DNA of 64,000 nt from Salvia splendens (GCF_004379255.2 NC_056044.1:7542001-7606000); one strand, 5' to 3'. Numbered from the stretch's first letter, positions 32,628 to 44,443 are shown. Program-made: numbers and translations. The notes: generated by a model not told the origin, from the letters alone.

Positions 32628-32983
32628 TGTTACAGAGGTTGGCTATCACAAGCAATGAGGGTGCATGGAGTCTTTGAAGGAATGCACAACACCAAACCGA
32701 GACACTCCAAGAATTGAAAAATCGGTTGAGCCAACGGCTACTAGCCGTTAGAGTTCTTGAACTTCTTGAAGAAGTTGTAACTGTTTTGTTGAGTGATTTC
32801 TTGATTACTCATATTGATTAGTTGATAGTATAAGTAGTTGTGTAGTAGCTCAGTTTATAGAGGTTCACGATAGATTTGATTCAAAAAAGATTTCTGCAAT
32901 TACTCTCCAAACAATCTTCTTTCTCTTCTCACATACAAACCCTATTTTCTTTAAACCGTGTTGTTGGTTCATTGCTTTCTACA
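32628..32983 (+). mobile_element. 5' LTR of copia-2, 356 bp
   Basis: It starts TGTTACAGAGG and ends TTTCTACA. The host duplication CAAAC at 32623-32627 is repeated at 37347-37351. The following ATTGGCGCCGTCTGTGGGAA (from 32984) is the primer-binding region; it is of the TGGCGCC type rather than the common TGGTATCAGAGC. The LTR differs from its partner at four positions. Confidence 0.95.
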
Positions 32984-33033
32984 ATTGGCGCCGTCTGTGG
33001 GAATCGCCTTCCAATTGATCAAACGGTGTAGAG

Positions 33034-36000
33034 ATGGCAGCGAGGCTTGATGTGGAGAAGTTTACAGGGAAGAATGATTATGGGTTGTGGAAGATGAAGA
33101 TGAGAGCCGTTTTGGTGCAGCATGGCCTATCTGCTGTTCTTGCCGCGGATAATTCGGATGGGAAAGAGAAGGCCGCTGCGCTAGATGATAAAGCTCAAGC
33201 GAAGCATGATGAGATGCAACTTAAGGCTCATAGCGCTTTGATCTTGTGCCTGGGTGACAAGGTCTTGCGCGAAGTGCAGGGTGAAGACTGCTGCGGGCAT
33301 CTTGCAGAGGCTAGATGAAGTTTATCTAGCCAAGTCCCTGGCTAATCGCTTGTATATGAAAAGGAGGCTCTACTCCTACAGTTTCACAGAAGATAAGCCA
33401 ATAGTGGAGCAATTGGAAGACTTTGCAAAATCTGTGGATGATCTTGAAGCCGTGGATGTGAAGATCGCTGATGAAGACAAAGCCATCTTGGTCTTGAATG
33501 CTCTTCCTAACTCCTATGATCAGCTAAGGGATGCAATCCTCTATGGAAGAGATAAAGTGATCACCTACAATGAAGTTCATGCTGCTCTATTAGCCAAGGA
33601 TCTACAGAAGGGGACTCACAAGATCCCTGAACAAGAAATCATTTAAGAAGAAGGCTGATGATTCCAAAGCTGGTAGTTCTGGATTGATAGAGAAGAGATC
33701 TTGCCATTGGTGCAAGAAGCCTGGACATTTGAAGAGGGATTGTTATGGCTGGAAGAAGAAAATGGCCTCTGAAATTAAGTCCCACTCAAATGTTATCAAT
33801 AGTGATGGTGAAGAGGCTGCCGAGGTGATGAATGTTATGGACAAGATTGAGATGGGCTCTTGGATTATGGATTCTAGATGCTCATTTCACATATGCCCTC
33901 ATGCTGATTGGTTTCAAGATCTGGAGCATTGCAGTGGATCTGTGCTACTAGGAAATGACAATGCTTGCAGCATCAAAGGGATTGGAAAGATCAAATTGAG
34001 GCTCAGAGATGGATCTGTGAAAATCTTGGTTGATGTGAGATATATACCCGAAGTAAGAAGGAATCTTGTCTCTCTTGGCACCCTTGAGAAGAAGGGTTAT
34101 TCGTTTATTTCTGAGAATGGAGTAATGAAAGTTTGCAAGGGACAAGAAGTGAAGATGGTGGCTGAGAGGGGTGGGAGCTTGTATTACTTGCAAGCTTCTG
34201 TCATAATTGGTGAGTCTAATGCAATTATCAGACCAGACTTAAGGGCTTGGCACCTAAAGCTAGGCCATCCAGCTGTAGGAACACTCAAAGCCATGATCAA
34301 AAAGGGTATTATCCACATCAGTGGCATGGAGAAGATGGAGCAGTGCAGGGATTGCTTGCTGGGAAAGGCCAAACAGAAATCCTTTCCAGCAGATACTCAT
34401 TCTTCATCTTCACCCTTAGACTATGTTCATTCGGATCTGTGGGGGCCCTCTCCAACCAAGAGTCTAGGTGGAGGGAAGTATTATATGTCTATAATAGATG
34501 ACTTTTCAAGAAAGGTGTGGGTGTTCATCTTGAAAGAGAAGTCTGATGCATTCATTACATTCAAAAATTGGTGTAAGGAGTTGGAAAATGAAAAGGGCAT
34601 TCTTCCTAAGGTGCTGAGAACTGACAACGGCTTGGAGTACTTGTCCAAAGAATTTGATCTCTTCTGCAAGGACAAGGGAATAAAGCGGCATAGGACCGTG
34701 CCTGGTAATCCTCAGCAAAATGGAGTCGCGGAGAGAATGAACCGCACACTACTCGAAAGAGTCCGGTGCCTACTGTCTTCATCTGGAGTGGGAAAGCACT
34801 TCTGGGCAGAGGCTGTGACTACAGCCGCATACTTGATCAATAAATTCCCCTCCTCAGCCATTGGGGGTGGAATACCTGATGAGAAATGGAGTGGATCAAG
34901 GCCTGACTACTCAAGATTGAAACCATTTGGGTGTAGAGCGTTTGCACACACCAAGGAGGGAAAGTTGAATGCTAGAGCCCTGCAGTGTATTATGCTCGGG
35001 TATGAGAGAGGAGTCAAGGGATATAGGCTGTGGTGTACTGAGGCTGGGAGGCAAAAGGTCTTGGTTAGCCGAGATGTTGTCTTTATGGAGGAGGACATGC
35101 CCTATCTGAAGCAGATTGGCAATGAAAAGGTAGATACTGATTCCTGTGAGCATGTTCCAGCTGTGACAGAAATTGGCCAAGGCTCTCAGGGTGAAGAGAG
35201 TGTGGAGGTTGATGAGGCAGGTGGAGGTGATCAAGACACTGAGTCTGGTGATATTATGCCTCAACACTCCACACCAGAATACCAGCTAGCAAGAGATAGG
35301 CCCAGGCGAGCCAATATCAGAAAACCTGCAAGGTTCAATGAGTATGAAATGATGTACTATGCTCTTCATACTGCTGAGCAGTTGGAAGCATCTGAGCCTG
35401 GTTCTTACAATGAGGCAGTAAGTGGTGATGAAAGGGACCAATGGATCAGAGCAATGCAAGAAGAAGTGGATTCTCTGATAGCCAACAAAACCTGGATATT
35501 GGTTGAGAAGGCAGAATTCAAGAAGCAAATGGGTATATAAGAAGAAGTTTGAAACAACAGGTGCTCAAAAGGTCAGGTTCAAAGCAAGACTCGTTGCCAA
35601 AGGGTACAACCAAGAAGAAGGGATTGACTTTAATGAAGTGTATTCCCCGGTTGTAAAGCATAACTCTATTCGAGTGCTATTGGTTGTGGCAGCAAGGAAG
35701 GGATGGGAGCTGGAACAGATGGATGTCAAGACAGCCTTTTTGAATGGAGATCTTGAAGAAACCATTTATATGGCTCAGCCCCAAGGCTTTGAACTTCCTG
35801 GCTCAGAACATAAAGTATGCATGCTCAAGAAAAGCATTTATGGGCTTAAGCAATCCAGCCGTCAGTGGTATTTAAAATTTGGTGAAAGTTTATCAAGGCT
35901 GGGGTTCACAAGATCTTTGTATGACAGTTGTGTGTTTGTGAAGAGGCTGGAAAACAAGAGCCCCATCTACCTACTTTTGTATGTGGACGACATGCTACTA

Positions 36001-36960
36001 TCTGGTACAGACATGAAAGAGATCAAAAGAGTGAAGGAGCAGCTCAAATCAGATTTTGAGATGAAGGATCTTGGAAGTGCAAGTAGGATCCTTGGCATGG
36101 ATATTATCAGAGATAGAAGCAGCAAGAAGCTTTGGCTATTTCAGACAGATTATGTCCATAAAATGCTGAAGAAGTTCAGACTTGACAACATGAGAAAGAC
36201 TTCAACACCAATGCCTATACACTTCAAGTTGTGTAGTGATCAGAAGGCAGAAACTGAAGAGGAAAGGAAGGAGATGGAGTTGATTCCATACTCTAATATT
36301 GTTGGAAGACTAATGTATCTCATGATATGCACGAGGCCAGATATAGCTCATGCTATCAGTTCAACAAGTCAATATATGGCAGGATTTGGGAGGCAGCATT
36401 GGAATGCCTTGAAGTGGTCTCTGAGGTATCTTGGAGGAGCAGACAAGTTAGGCATTCTATTCTCAGGTGGAGGTGAGGTAGAAGGAGAGCCATTGACAGG
36501 CTATTGCGATTCTGATTATGCTGCTAACATAGACACAAGGAAGTCACAAACGGGCTATGTCTTTACTCTCTATGGATCTGCCATATGCTGGAAATCGAGC
36601 TTGCAAAGTGTGGTTGCATTGAGCACAACTGAGGCAGAGTACATGTCCCTCACTTCGGCAGTGAAGGAGAGCAAATGGCTGCTGGGCCTTGTAGCAGAAT
36701 TCGGAGTTCTACAGAAGGGAGTTACAATATATTGTGATAACAGTGGAGCTCTATGTCTTGCAAAACACCAAATGTTTCATGAACGTAGCAAGCACATTGA
36801 CGTGAGGCTACACTTCATCAGAGACGAGGTGGAGAGTGGTAGTGTTAGAGTTATGAAGATAGACACGGCTCATAATCCAGCCAATATGCTAACAAAGCCA
36901 CTGAATAAGGAGAAGTTTGAGTATTGTTGCAGATTGATAAGCTTGTACCCGATGAAGTGA
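33034..36960 (+). pseudogene. Ty1/copia gag-pol polyprotein (copia-2), three frameshifts
   Basis: Domains in order: gag (KNDYGLWKMKMRAVL), zinc knuckle CHWCKKPGHLKRDC, protease with the active site changed from DSG to DSR (MDSRCSFHIC), integrase HHCC (WHLKLGHP...CRDCLLGK), core (IIDDFSRKVW, RTDNGLEYL, NGVAERMN), reverse transcriptase (DVKTAFLNGDLEE, YVDDMLL) and RNase H (TEAEYMSLTSAVKES, NPANMLTKPL). Related elements have one long frame. Here the frame changes near 33285 (one surplus G after gaagtgcag), near 33625, and near 35515, where the intervening TAA is at 35538. The element is complete and recent in its LTRs but cannot make its polyprotein. Confidence 0.9.
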
Positions 36961-36990
36961 TGAACATTACTTTGAAGCCAAGGTGGAGAT

Positions 36991-37346
36991 TGTTACAGAG
37001 GTTGGCTATCACAAGCAATGAGGGTGCATGGAGTCTTTGAAGGAATGCACAACACCAAACCGAGACACTCCAAGAATTGAAAAATCAGTTGAGCCAACGG
37101 CTACTAGCCGTTAGAGTTCTTGAACTTCTTGAAGAAGTAGTAACTGTTTTGTTGAGTGATTTCTTGATTACTCATATTGATTAGTTGATAGTATAAGTAG
37201 TTGTGTAGTAGCTCAGTTTATAGAGGTTCACGATAGAATTGATTCAAAAAAGATTTCTGCAATTACTCTCCAAACAATCTTCTTTCTCTTCTCACATACA
37301 AACTCTATTTTCTTTAAACCGTGTTGTTGGTTCATTGCTTTCTACA
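36991..37346 (+). mobile_element. 3' LTR of copia-2, 356 bp
   Basis: It is preceded by the polypurine tract AAGGTGGAGATT (36979-36990) and followed by the CAAAC duplication. Four substitutions distinguish it from the 5' LTR (positions in the phrases aaaatcagttg, gaagtagtaac, gatagaattg, caaactctatt). This implies a young insertion, under about one million years at commonly used plant rates (inference). Confidence 0.95.
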
Positions 37347-37351
37347 CAAAC

Positions 37352-37561
37352 AATTTCTCACACCCTTAAATACATTTTTTTATTATACTTGTTTATCTTT
37401 AAAGAGGTTTGTTAATTAATGACCCGCGCTTGATGCCAACTTCTTGCAATTTCCAAATGCTTCGACTCATTCCTACTATCTCAGTGGTGAAACATTTTTC
37501 TCCTTGGCACTTTCTTGAAACTGCCCCTTGGCTCAAATCCTTTCTGCATGTATAACTTATA
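37352..37561 (-). pseudogene. Possible C-terminal coding fragment of unknown gene
   Basis: On the minus strand, about 37481-37560 can be read as LYMQKGFEPRGSFKKVPRRK followed by a few residues and TGA at 37481-37483. The composition is coding-like and basic, but the family is not recognised. The rest of the stretch is AT-rich. Confidence 0.25.
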
Positions 37562-37763
37562 GGTGGCGTTCGGTTGCCATGACTAATATCATGAGACTAT
37601 CCATCTAGGATTAAGTTGTGGGATTATTTTAGTTGGAGGGGGGAGGCTATGACTAATTATCATGAGACTATCCATCTAGGATTAAGTTGAAGGGTTCAAT
37701 CTTATGAACCAAACATGATACATATTTAATCATGAGATTTAATCTTGCCAACCGAACACCCCC
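37562..37763. mobile_element. Small MITE with GGTGGCGTTCGGTTG-type ends, 202 bp
   Basis: The ends GGTGGCGTTCGGTTGCCA and GCCAACCGAACACCCCC are inverted repeats, flanked by ATA on both sides (37559-37561, 37764-37766). The interior holds a tandem duplication of catgagactatccatctagg (37589 and 37660 regions). The 3-bp duplication and ends suggest PIF/Harbinger; hAT is not excluded. Confidence 0.7.
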
Positions 37764-37821
37764 ATAGAGTACTCTTTTTGTCATGGAATATTTCTTATTC
37801 AGAACAAGATTTTATGTAGTA

Positions 37822-38061
37822 CTCCCTCTGTCCGCCATTAGGAGTCCCAATTCATAACGACACTAGTTTTAATAACTATTAAGAAAAGTGGGTGGAAAAA
37901 GTTAGTGGAATATTATATATATAGTTTTTAATTAAATGTGAGTGGAATGAGTTAGTGGAAGGTGAGACCCTATTATCATTTATGGTAAAAATGAACCGGA
38001 CTCCTATTCGCGGACAGACTAAAATGGAAAAAACGGGACTCCTATTCGCGGACAGAGGGAG
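37822..38061. mobile_element. Stowaway-type MITE, 240 bp
   Basis: The ends CTCCCTCTGTCCGC and GCGGACAGAGGGAG are perfect inverted repeats, flanked by TA at 37820-37821 and 38062-38063. Confidence 0.9.
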
Positions 38062-38063
38062 TA

Positions 38064-38429
38064 TTATTTTGTGAGTACTTAAGTTAAGAGAGAATAAAGT
38101 AAGAAAGAGAAAAAGTAGATAGAGTGATGATTCTATTTTATGAAATGTGTCATTTAGCGTGGAACATCCAAAAAAAGAATACGTCACTTATATTGGGACA
38201 TAAGGGGAGTAGTATTTGTTTGTCAAACATACATGTCGTAAAATAGGCCATGCCCGTTAATAGAAGCTCAATTCTTTTAAACTCAGCAAACAATATACCA
38301 ATCTTATCACACTAGCTAGTAGAGCCCATAAAAATTAACGAAGTATAAATGGAGCTAGGTAGAAGCCAATAAAAGCATATCTATGTAGTATTACAAAAAA
38401 ACATGAATAGCTTGAAGGAAAAAATAATT
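38064..38429. other. Partial Stowaway-like remnant, then 3' flank of the nsLTP gene
   Basis: A right-hand MITE end, gggacataaggggagta (38197-38213), without a clear left partner. The rest is the 3' UTR/downstream of the nsLTP gene on the minus strand. Confidence 0.4.
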
Positions 38430-38965
38430 TTAAAAATGACATTTGACGACGATCGAAGCAGCCATGAGTATAAGATAAATCGATGACGTTGTCGCAGTCG
38501 CAGCATTTCCATAAGATGTATCAATATTCGGAACTGTTTTCGAATCTGTTCCAAGTTTCCAATATTAGCACATTCATCCAATTGTTAAGAATGTAGACAC
38601 GTGTATAGATTCTTATTCTTGATCGAGAAATGAAACTGTAATTTATATGCGCTATGTTTCATTAATGGGATCAACATCCCCAAAACGTATTAGAATTGAG
38701 GTACAATATAATTCGTTTCTAACACAATGTTATGATTGTTTTAATTGATTTTGAACTTTAGTTTTTAAAATGCATTTGAATTTGAGTATAGAGTTATCAT
38801 AGTCCGAATCATATACCATATATATTGACAAATGTGTATACCTGAATCAGAATCGGAATCGAAATCAGAATCGGAAGTTGGGGCTTCAGTCTGAGGTACG
38901 AGGGAGTTGTCCGATATGGGAGAGATTGCAGGGAAGCTTGCTCCAGGCCCATCTAGAATAGTATG

Positions 38966-39616
38966 TGTTGGGTTGCGTTGCCGCTGATCTCACACACGTA
39001 ATCGAGAAAATAAAGCACGCAAACGATATAACGTGGTTCGGTGATAAACCACCTACGTCCACGGAGAAGATGACCGGAATCTTATTGATGAACTCTTTAC
39101 AATTACAACGAACTCACACTCACACTCTACCGCTCACAACCGCTCGCTATCTTGAGAATTAATCTCTCTAGGTGTGTGTGTATATGGTGCAATTCTGCTA
39201 CTTCACTACTGAGCTCTATCGAGCTATTTATACAAGATGCAATCAAGAAATAAAATCCAACTAACTCTATTTCCCAAAGTTAGTTATAACCGCTACTCGG
39301 CTCAAAAAACCGAACTCTTCCTTCTCGGCTAGTTCCAGCTCAAAGCCGAGCTTCCTTCTTCTGCCTTCTTCTTCTCGGCTAGTTCCAGGCTAGTTCCAGC
39401 TCGGTAAGCCGAGCTTACCGAACTCCTTTCACCGAACTCCTTTCTAGCCGAACTCCTTTCTAGCCGAACTCCTTTCTAGCCGAACTCCTTTCTAGCCGAA
39501 CTCCTTTCAAGCCGAGCTAGCTCAAAACCGAGCTTCATTTCTTGATCTCTTCTTTGAGCTGCAGCTCGGCTCCAACACTCGATCAAATCAGTAGTTTGCA
39601 CGGACACACTTTCACA
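38966..39616 (-). mobile_element. 3' LTR of copia-3, 651 bp
   Basis: It begins TGTTGGGTTGCG and ends ACTTTCACA in plus-strand reading, with GTATG duplications at 38961-38965 and 44444-44448. The polypurine tract (minus strand AAGGTGGAGATT) abuts it at 39617. It contains five or more tandem units of ccgaactcctttctag (about 39416-39510). Confidence 0.95.
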
Positions 39617-39683
39617 AATCTCCACCTTGTCCTTGCAAAACTCCATCAATATCTAGATTCCCTTCTCAATCCTGTTCCATACT

Positions 39684-42600
39684 TCAACATTCCACGATTT
39701 CCACCAACTTCAAGCAATGCTTGAACTTCAAAGTTGGTAGTGACTTGGTTAACATGTCTGAGGCATTTTCTTCAGTGGGAACCTTCACCACATTGATCTT
39801 CCCACTCTGAATTTCGTCTCTGATGAAGTGCCTCCTTACATCGATATGTTTAGATCTCTCATGGAACATTTGGTGCTTGGCTAAGCATATGGCTGAATTG
39901 CTGTCACAATTAATCATTACTGCTCCCAGCTCTATCCCCAGATCTTGTAAGATTCCTTGTAGCCATTTTCCCTCCTTTGCGGCCTCTGTTAGTGCAATAT
40001 ATTCTGCCTCAGTTGTGGACAATGCGACCACCGGTTGTAGATTCGACTTCCAACTAATGGCTGTACCAAACAAAGTGAATATGTAGCCGCTTTGGGACTT
40101 CCTATTATCCAAGTTGGCCGCATAATCAGAATCACAGTAGCCTACAAGAATCTCATCTTTCTCAGACCATGCTTTTCCACCAAATCTCAAACCAATCATA
40201 ACAGATCCTCCCAAATATTTCAAGATCCATTTCAGAGCCATCCAGTGTTCTCTACCCGGATCAGCCATGTACCTGCTAGCCACGCTTATAGCATGAGCCA
40301 CATCCGGCCTTGTACATATCATCAAGTACATTATGCTTCCCACTATATTCGCATATGGTATCGCCCTCATTTCCCTTCTGATTTCATCGGTTTTAGGCGC
40401 CTGTTCTTTGCTCAACTTAAAATGGCCTGCTAATGGAGTAGAGACTGCCTTTGCATTTGTCACCTGATATTTCCTTATCACTTTCTTGATGTACTCAGCT
40501 TGCACAAGCCTCAGTTCCTTCTTCTTCCTATTTCTGACAATGTCCATGCCTAGGATTCGTTTTGCCTCCCCAAGATCCTTCATCTCAAACTTTTGCTTAA
40601 GCTCATCTTTTACAATCTGCAATTCACTCAAGCTTGATCCAGCTAGTAGAATATCATCTACATACAGTAACAGGTAGGCTATTATCAAATCTCCACTTCT
40701 CTTGACATATACACAGCTATCAAAGCTGGATCTCTCAAACTCCATCAGCTCCATTTGCTCATGGAACTTCTTGTTCCACTGCCTACTGCTCTGCTTGAGC
40801 TCGTATAGGCTTTTCTTAAGTAAGCAAACCTTCTTTTCTTCTCCAGGCCTTTCAAAACCCTTAGGCTGCATCATATAGATCGTCTCCTCTAGATCCCCAT
40901 GTAAAAAAGCTGTTTTTACATCGAGTTGATGCAGCTCCCAATCAAAATGAGCTGTCAAGGCCAATAAGATCCGAATGGAGGTGTGTTTTACCACTGGAGA
41001 GAACACCTCAGTGTAGTCAATACCTTCTACTTGTGTGAATCCTCTAGCTACCAACCTTGCCTTAAAACGTATGCTTTCAACTTCCCCAACTTCAACCTTC
41101 TTCTTAAATAGCCACTTGCAACTTATGAGTTTCTGAGTCCCTGGGTCATTCACCAGAATCCAAGTCCCATTTCTCAACAAGGACTCTATTTCTTCTTCCA
41201 TGGCTCTGATCCACTTCTGACTTTCTTTGCATTTTATGGCTTCTTCATAGGTTGAAGGCTCTGAGAACATGAGCACCTCTGCTATACAAAGAGCAAAGAA
41301 GCTCATATCATAATCTGAAAACCTGCTGGGCAAGCCTGCATTCCTTCTTGGATTTCTTCTGTTTCCTTGATTTGATGGATCTCCACCTCTTGTGTTTTCA
41401 TCTGACTGAGAACTGGAAGCTCCACCTTCTTCTTGGTGTTCAGAGATTTCAACATCCTCATCAGCATCAGACCAAGCAGATTTCTCATCAAACTCAAACT
41501 CTTGAATGCTAGAGCTACTGTCACCACCAGGGGGTGCTTTACTTTTCTTGAATGGCATTTCTCCTTCATCGAACACTACATCTCTACTCACAATGATATT
41601 CTGACCCCCTTCATCCATATTCCATAACCTATACCCCTTCACTCCATCTTGGTATCCCAACATCACACATTTTCTTGCTCTTGGTTCCAACTTATTCTGC
41701 TTGATATGTGCATAAGCCGCACACCCAAAAATCTTCAAGCCTGAGTAGTCTCCCAAAGTTCCATACCATCTCTGATCAGGAGTCTCATTAGAAATTGATG
41801 AAGAGGGGCATTTGTTAATCAGATCAGCTGCAGTAGAAACAGCCTCTGCCCAAAATTTCTTTGGCATTCCAGAGTAGAACAACATGCATCTCACTCTTTC
41901 TAGCAACGTCCTGTTCATCCTCTCTGCCAGCCCGTTCTGTTGAGGGTTCCTTGGCACGGTCCTATGCCTTCTTATCCCTTTCATTTTACAGAAGCTATCA
42001 AACTCAGTAGATAAGAACTCCATCCCATTATCAGTTCTTAAGTACTTCAGCACTGACCCTTTCTCATTTTCATGTCTAGTATGCCATTCTCTAAACCTCT
42101 CAAATGCTTGAGACTTCTCTTTGAGGATGTAAACCCATACCTTTCTTGAATAGTCATCTATAATAGATATGAAATACTTACCTCCACCTATGGATTCTGC
42201 TGGAGAAGGCCCCCACAAGTCACTGTGAGCATATACAAAGGGAGCTGTTGTAGTGTGCTTTCCACCAGAGAATGGTAGCCTTTTTGCCTTTCCAAGAATA
42301 CAAGACTCACATTTGTTGAGCCTCTCTGATGTCCCCAGCCTCATTACACCCAGCCTAGCAAGCTCCTTGATGCCTTTTTCCCCCACATACCCAAGTCTAG
42401 CATGCCACAGATCCAGGCTCTCTGACTGAGTAACATTTGCTGCATTGATCACGGTTTCACCCACCAAGTAATACAGGCTATTCTTTCTTTTGGCCTCCAT
42501 GACTATTCTGGGACCCTTTGTCACCCTGAGCACTCCGTTACTGGACTCAAACCTGTAGCCCTTGGACTCCAGCAGCCCTAAAGAAATCAAGTTTCTCTTG

Positions 42601-43673
42601 ATCTGAGGTATGAACCTCACTTCTGTGAGAGTTTTTACACTACCATCACTCACCTTCAGCTTGATTTCTCCAATCCCTCTAACATCACATGTCTGATCAT
42701 TCCCCAACATTACTGATCCTGTGTGTGCTGTCAACTTTTGAAACCAGGATCTGTGGGAGCATATATGAAAGGAGCAACCCGAGTCCATGATCCAACATTC
42801 TTCAATTCTTGCCCCTGAGAGTATATTCAAGGCCTCATTGGCCTCCACTTCCTGAGCAAGATCTGCAGTATTTGAACCTGCATTGATCGCTTGTTCTTGC
42901 TTCCTTTTCCAAGCAAAACATGCCTTCTTCAAGTGACCCGGCTTTCTGCAATAGTAGCAGCTTCTAGTCTCCCTCTCTCCCTCAGCCTTATCTTTGTTTT
43001 GTTTCTTCTTGTTGAAAACTTTCTTGTTCTGACCCTTCTTCAAGAAAAGACTCTCAGCCACTGGATCATTTTGTCTAGTAGAAGTGGAATAATCATTCTT
43101 ATGCGATTCCTTCATTTTCAGAGCAGAATGAATTTCTTCATATGTAACCTTGGACTCTCTTCCAAGTAACACCGCATCCTTGAAGTGTTCAAAACTCTTA
43201 GGAAGCGAATTCAGCAGCATCAAGGCTTTATCTTCATCCTTGATCATTTCATCGATATTTTCCAAATCATCTACACACTTACCAAATTCTTCAAGTTGCT
43301 CTGTAATTCCCCTCGCATCTGAGAATCTGAATGCAAGGAGCTTCTGCTTCAGGTGTAAACGATTTGTAATGGACTTGGTCATGTACAATGACTCAAGTTT
43401 TGTCCATACTCCCGCAGCTGTCTCCTCTTTGGAGACTTCCCTCAGAACCCTATCTGACAAATTCAAGATTAGGGTGCTGTAGGCTCTATACTGCATATCC
43501 TGAAGCTTTCCTTTCTCTTTTTCATCGACCTCCGCTTCTTTCTCGGCATCGACTTCATTCTTCAAGATATTCCATAGGCCCTGCTGCATCAAGATGGCCT
43601 TTATCTTCAACCTCCACAGCCCAAAGTCATTTTTCCCGGTGAACTTCTCCACCTCAAACTTAGCTGTAGACAT
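39684..43673 (-). CDS. Ty1/copia gag-pol polyprotein (copia-3), uninterrupted, 1329 residues
   Basis: A single open frame with every copia domain in order. Gag (KNDFGLWRLKIKAIL, residues 14-28), zinc knuckle C239-C252 (CYYCRKPGHLKKAC), protease DSG at 297-299, integrase zinc-binding region (H424, C455, C458), integrase core D485, D548, E584, reverse transcriptase with YVDD at 1004-1007, and an RNase H region (TEAEYIALTEAAKE). The ATG at 43673 follows a TGGCGCC-type primer-binding region. The LTRs differ at five of 651 positions. Two oddities: the second His of the integrase HHCC finger is Tyr429 (WHARLGY, where copia-2 has WHLKLGH), and the RT motif reads LYELKQSSRQW with Glu958 where copia-2 has Gly. 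The element is intact in frame but may not integrate efficiently. Confidence 0.93.
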   Translation of the reverse strand: MSTAKFEVEKFTGKNDFGLWRLKIKAILMQQGLWNILKNEVDAEKEAEVDEKEKGKLQDMQYRAYSTLILNLSDRVLREVSKEETAAGVWTKLESLYMTKSITNRLHLKQKLLAFRFSDARGITEQLEEFGKCVDDLENIDEMIKDEDKALMLLNSLPKSFEHFKDAVLLGRESKVTYEEIHSALKMKESHKNDYSTSTRQNDPVAESLFLKKGQNKKVFNKKKQNKDKAEGERETRSCYYCRKPGHLKKACFAWKRKQEQAINAGSNTADLAQEVEANEALNILSGARIEECWIMDSGCSFHICSHRSWFQKLTAHTGSVMLGNDQTCDVRGIGEIKLKVSDGSVKTLTEVRFIPQIKRNLISLGLLESKGYRFESSNGVLRVTKGPRIVMEAKRKNSLYYLVGETVINAANVTQSESLDLWHARLGYVGEKGIKELARLGVMRLGTSERLNKCESCILGKAKRLPFSGGKHTTTAPFVYAHSDLWGPSPAESIGGGKYFISIIDDYSRKVWVYILKEKSQAFERFREWHTRHENEKGSVLKYLRTDNGMEFLSTEFDSFCKMKGIRRHRTVPRNPQQNGLAERMNRTLLERVRCMLFYSGMPKKFWAEAVSTAADLINKCPSSSISNETPDQRWYGTLGDYSGLKIFGCAAYAHIKQNKLEPRARKCVMLGYQDGVKGYRLWNMDEGGQNIIVSRDVVFDEGEMPFKKSKAPPGGDSSSSIQEFEFDEKSAWSDADEDVEISEHQEEGGASSSQSDENTRGGDPSNQGNRRNPRRNAGLPSRFSDYDMSFFALCIAEVLMFSEPSTYEEAIKCKESQKWIRAMEEEIESLLRNGTWILVNDPGTQKLISCKWLFKKKVEVGEVESIRFKARLVARGFTQVEGIDYTEVFSPVVKHTSIRILLALTAHFDWELHQLDVKTAFLHGDLEETIYMMQPKGFERPGEEKKVCLLKKSLYELKQSSRQWNKKFHEQMELMEFERSSFDSCVYVKRSGDLIIAYLLLYVDDILLAGSSLSELQIVKDELKQKFEMKDLGEAKRILGMDIVRNRKKKELRLVQAEYIKKVIRKYQVTNAKAVSTPLAGHFKLSKEQAPKTDEIRREMRAIPYANIVGSIMYLMICTRPDVAHAISVASRYMADPGREHWMALKWILKYLGGSVMIGLRFGGKAWSEKDEILVGYCDSDYAANLDNRKSQSGYIFTLFGTAISWKSNLQPVVALSTTEAEYIALTEAAKEGKWLQGILQDLGIELGAVMINCDSNSAICLAKHQMFHERSKHIDVRRHFIRDEIQSGKINVVKVPTEENASDMLTKSLPTLKFKHCLKLVEIVEC

Positions 43674-43792
43674 TTCTCAAACAGACGGTGGGCAATCGCC
43701 AAGATCAGCTCAAGTACCGGAATTCTTGGACCCTAACTATCACAGAAAGCAATCAAGAACTCCTTTGGGAAATTCCCACAGACGGCGCCACC

Positions 43793-44443
43793 TGTTGGGT
43801 TGCGTTGCCGCTGATCTCACACACGTAATCGAGAAAACAAAGCACGCAAACGATATAACGTGGTTCGGTGATAAACCACCTACGTCCACGGAGAAGATGA
43901 CCGGAATCTTATTGATGAACTCTTTACAATTACAATGAACTCACACTCACACTCTACCGCTCACAACCGCTCGCTATCTTGAGAATTAATCTCTCTAGGT
44001 GTGTGTGTATATGGTGCAATTCTGCTACTTTACTACTGAGCTCTATCGAGCTATTTATACAAGATGCAATCAAGAAATAAAATCCAACTAACTCTATTTC
44101 CCAAAGTTAGTTATAACCGCTACTCGGCTCAAAAAACCGAACTCTTCCTTCTCGGCTAGTTCCAGCTCAAAGCCGAGCTTCCTTCTTCTGCCTTCTTCTT
44201 CTCGGCTAGTTCCAGGCTAGTTCCAGCTCGGTAAGCCGAGCTTACCGAACTCCTTTCACCGAACTCCTTTCTAGCCGAACTCCTTTCTAGTCGAACTCCT
44301 TTCAAGCCGAACTCCTTTCTAGCCGAACTCCTTTCAAGCCGAGCTAGCTCAAAACCGAGCTTCATTTCTTGATCTCTTCTTTGAGCTGCAGCTCGGCTCC
44401 AACACTCGATCAAATCAGTAGTTTGCACGGACACACTTTCACA
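43793..44443 (-). mobile_element. 5' LTR of copia-3, 651 bp
   Basis: Same ends and length as the 3' LTR; five substitutions, two of them within the ccgaactcctttctag units. The primer-binding region GGTGGCGCCGTCTGTGGGAA lies immediately inside (minus strand, 43792 downward). A TATA-like ctatttatacaag stands in the LTR (44050 region, plus-strand reading). Confidence 0.95.

Noticed and set aside
39416..39510. CRISPR-like short repeat array
   Set aside because: The units are contiguous without spacers and lie in a retrotransposon LTR of a plant genome.
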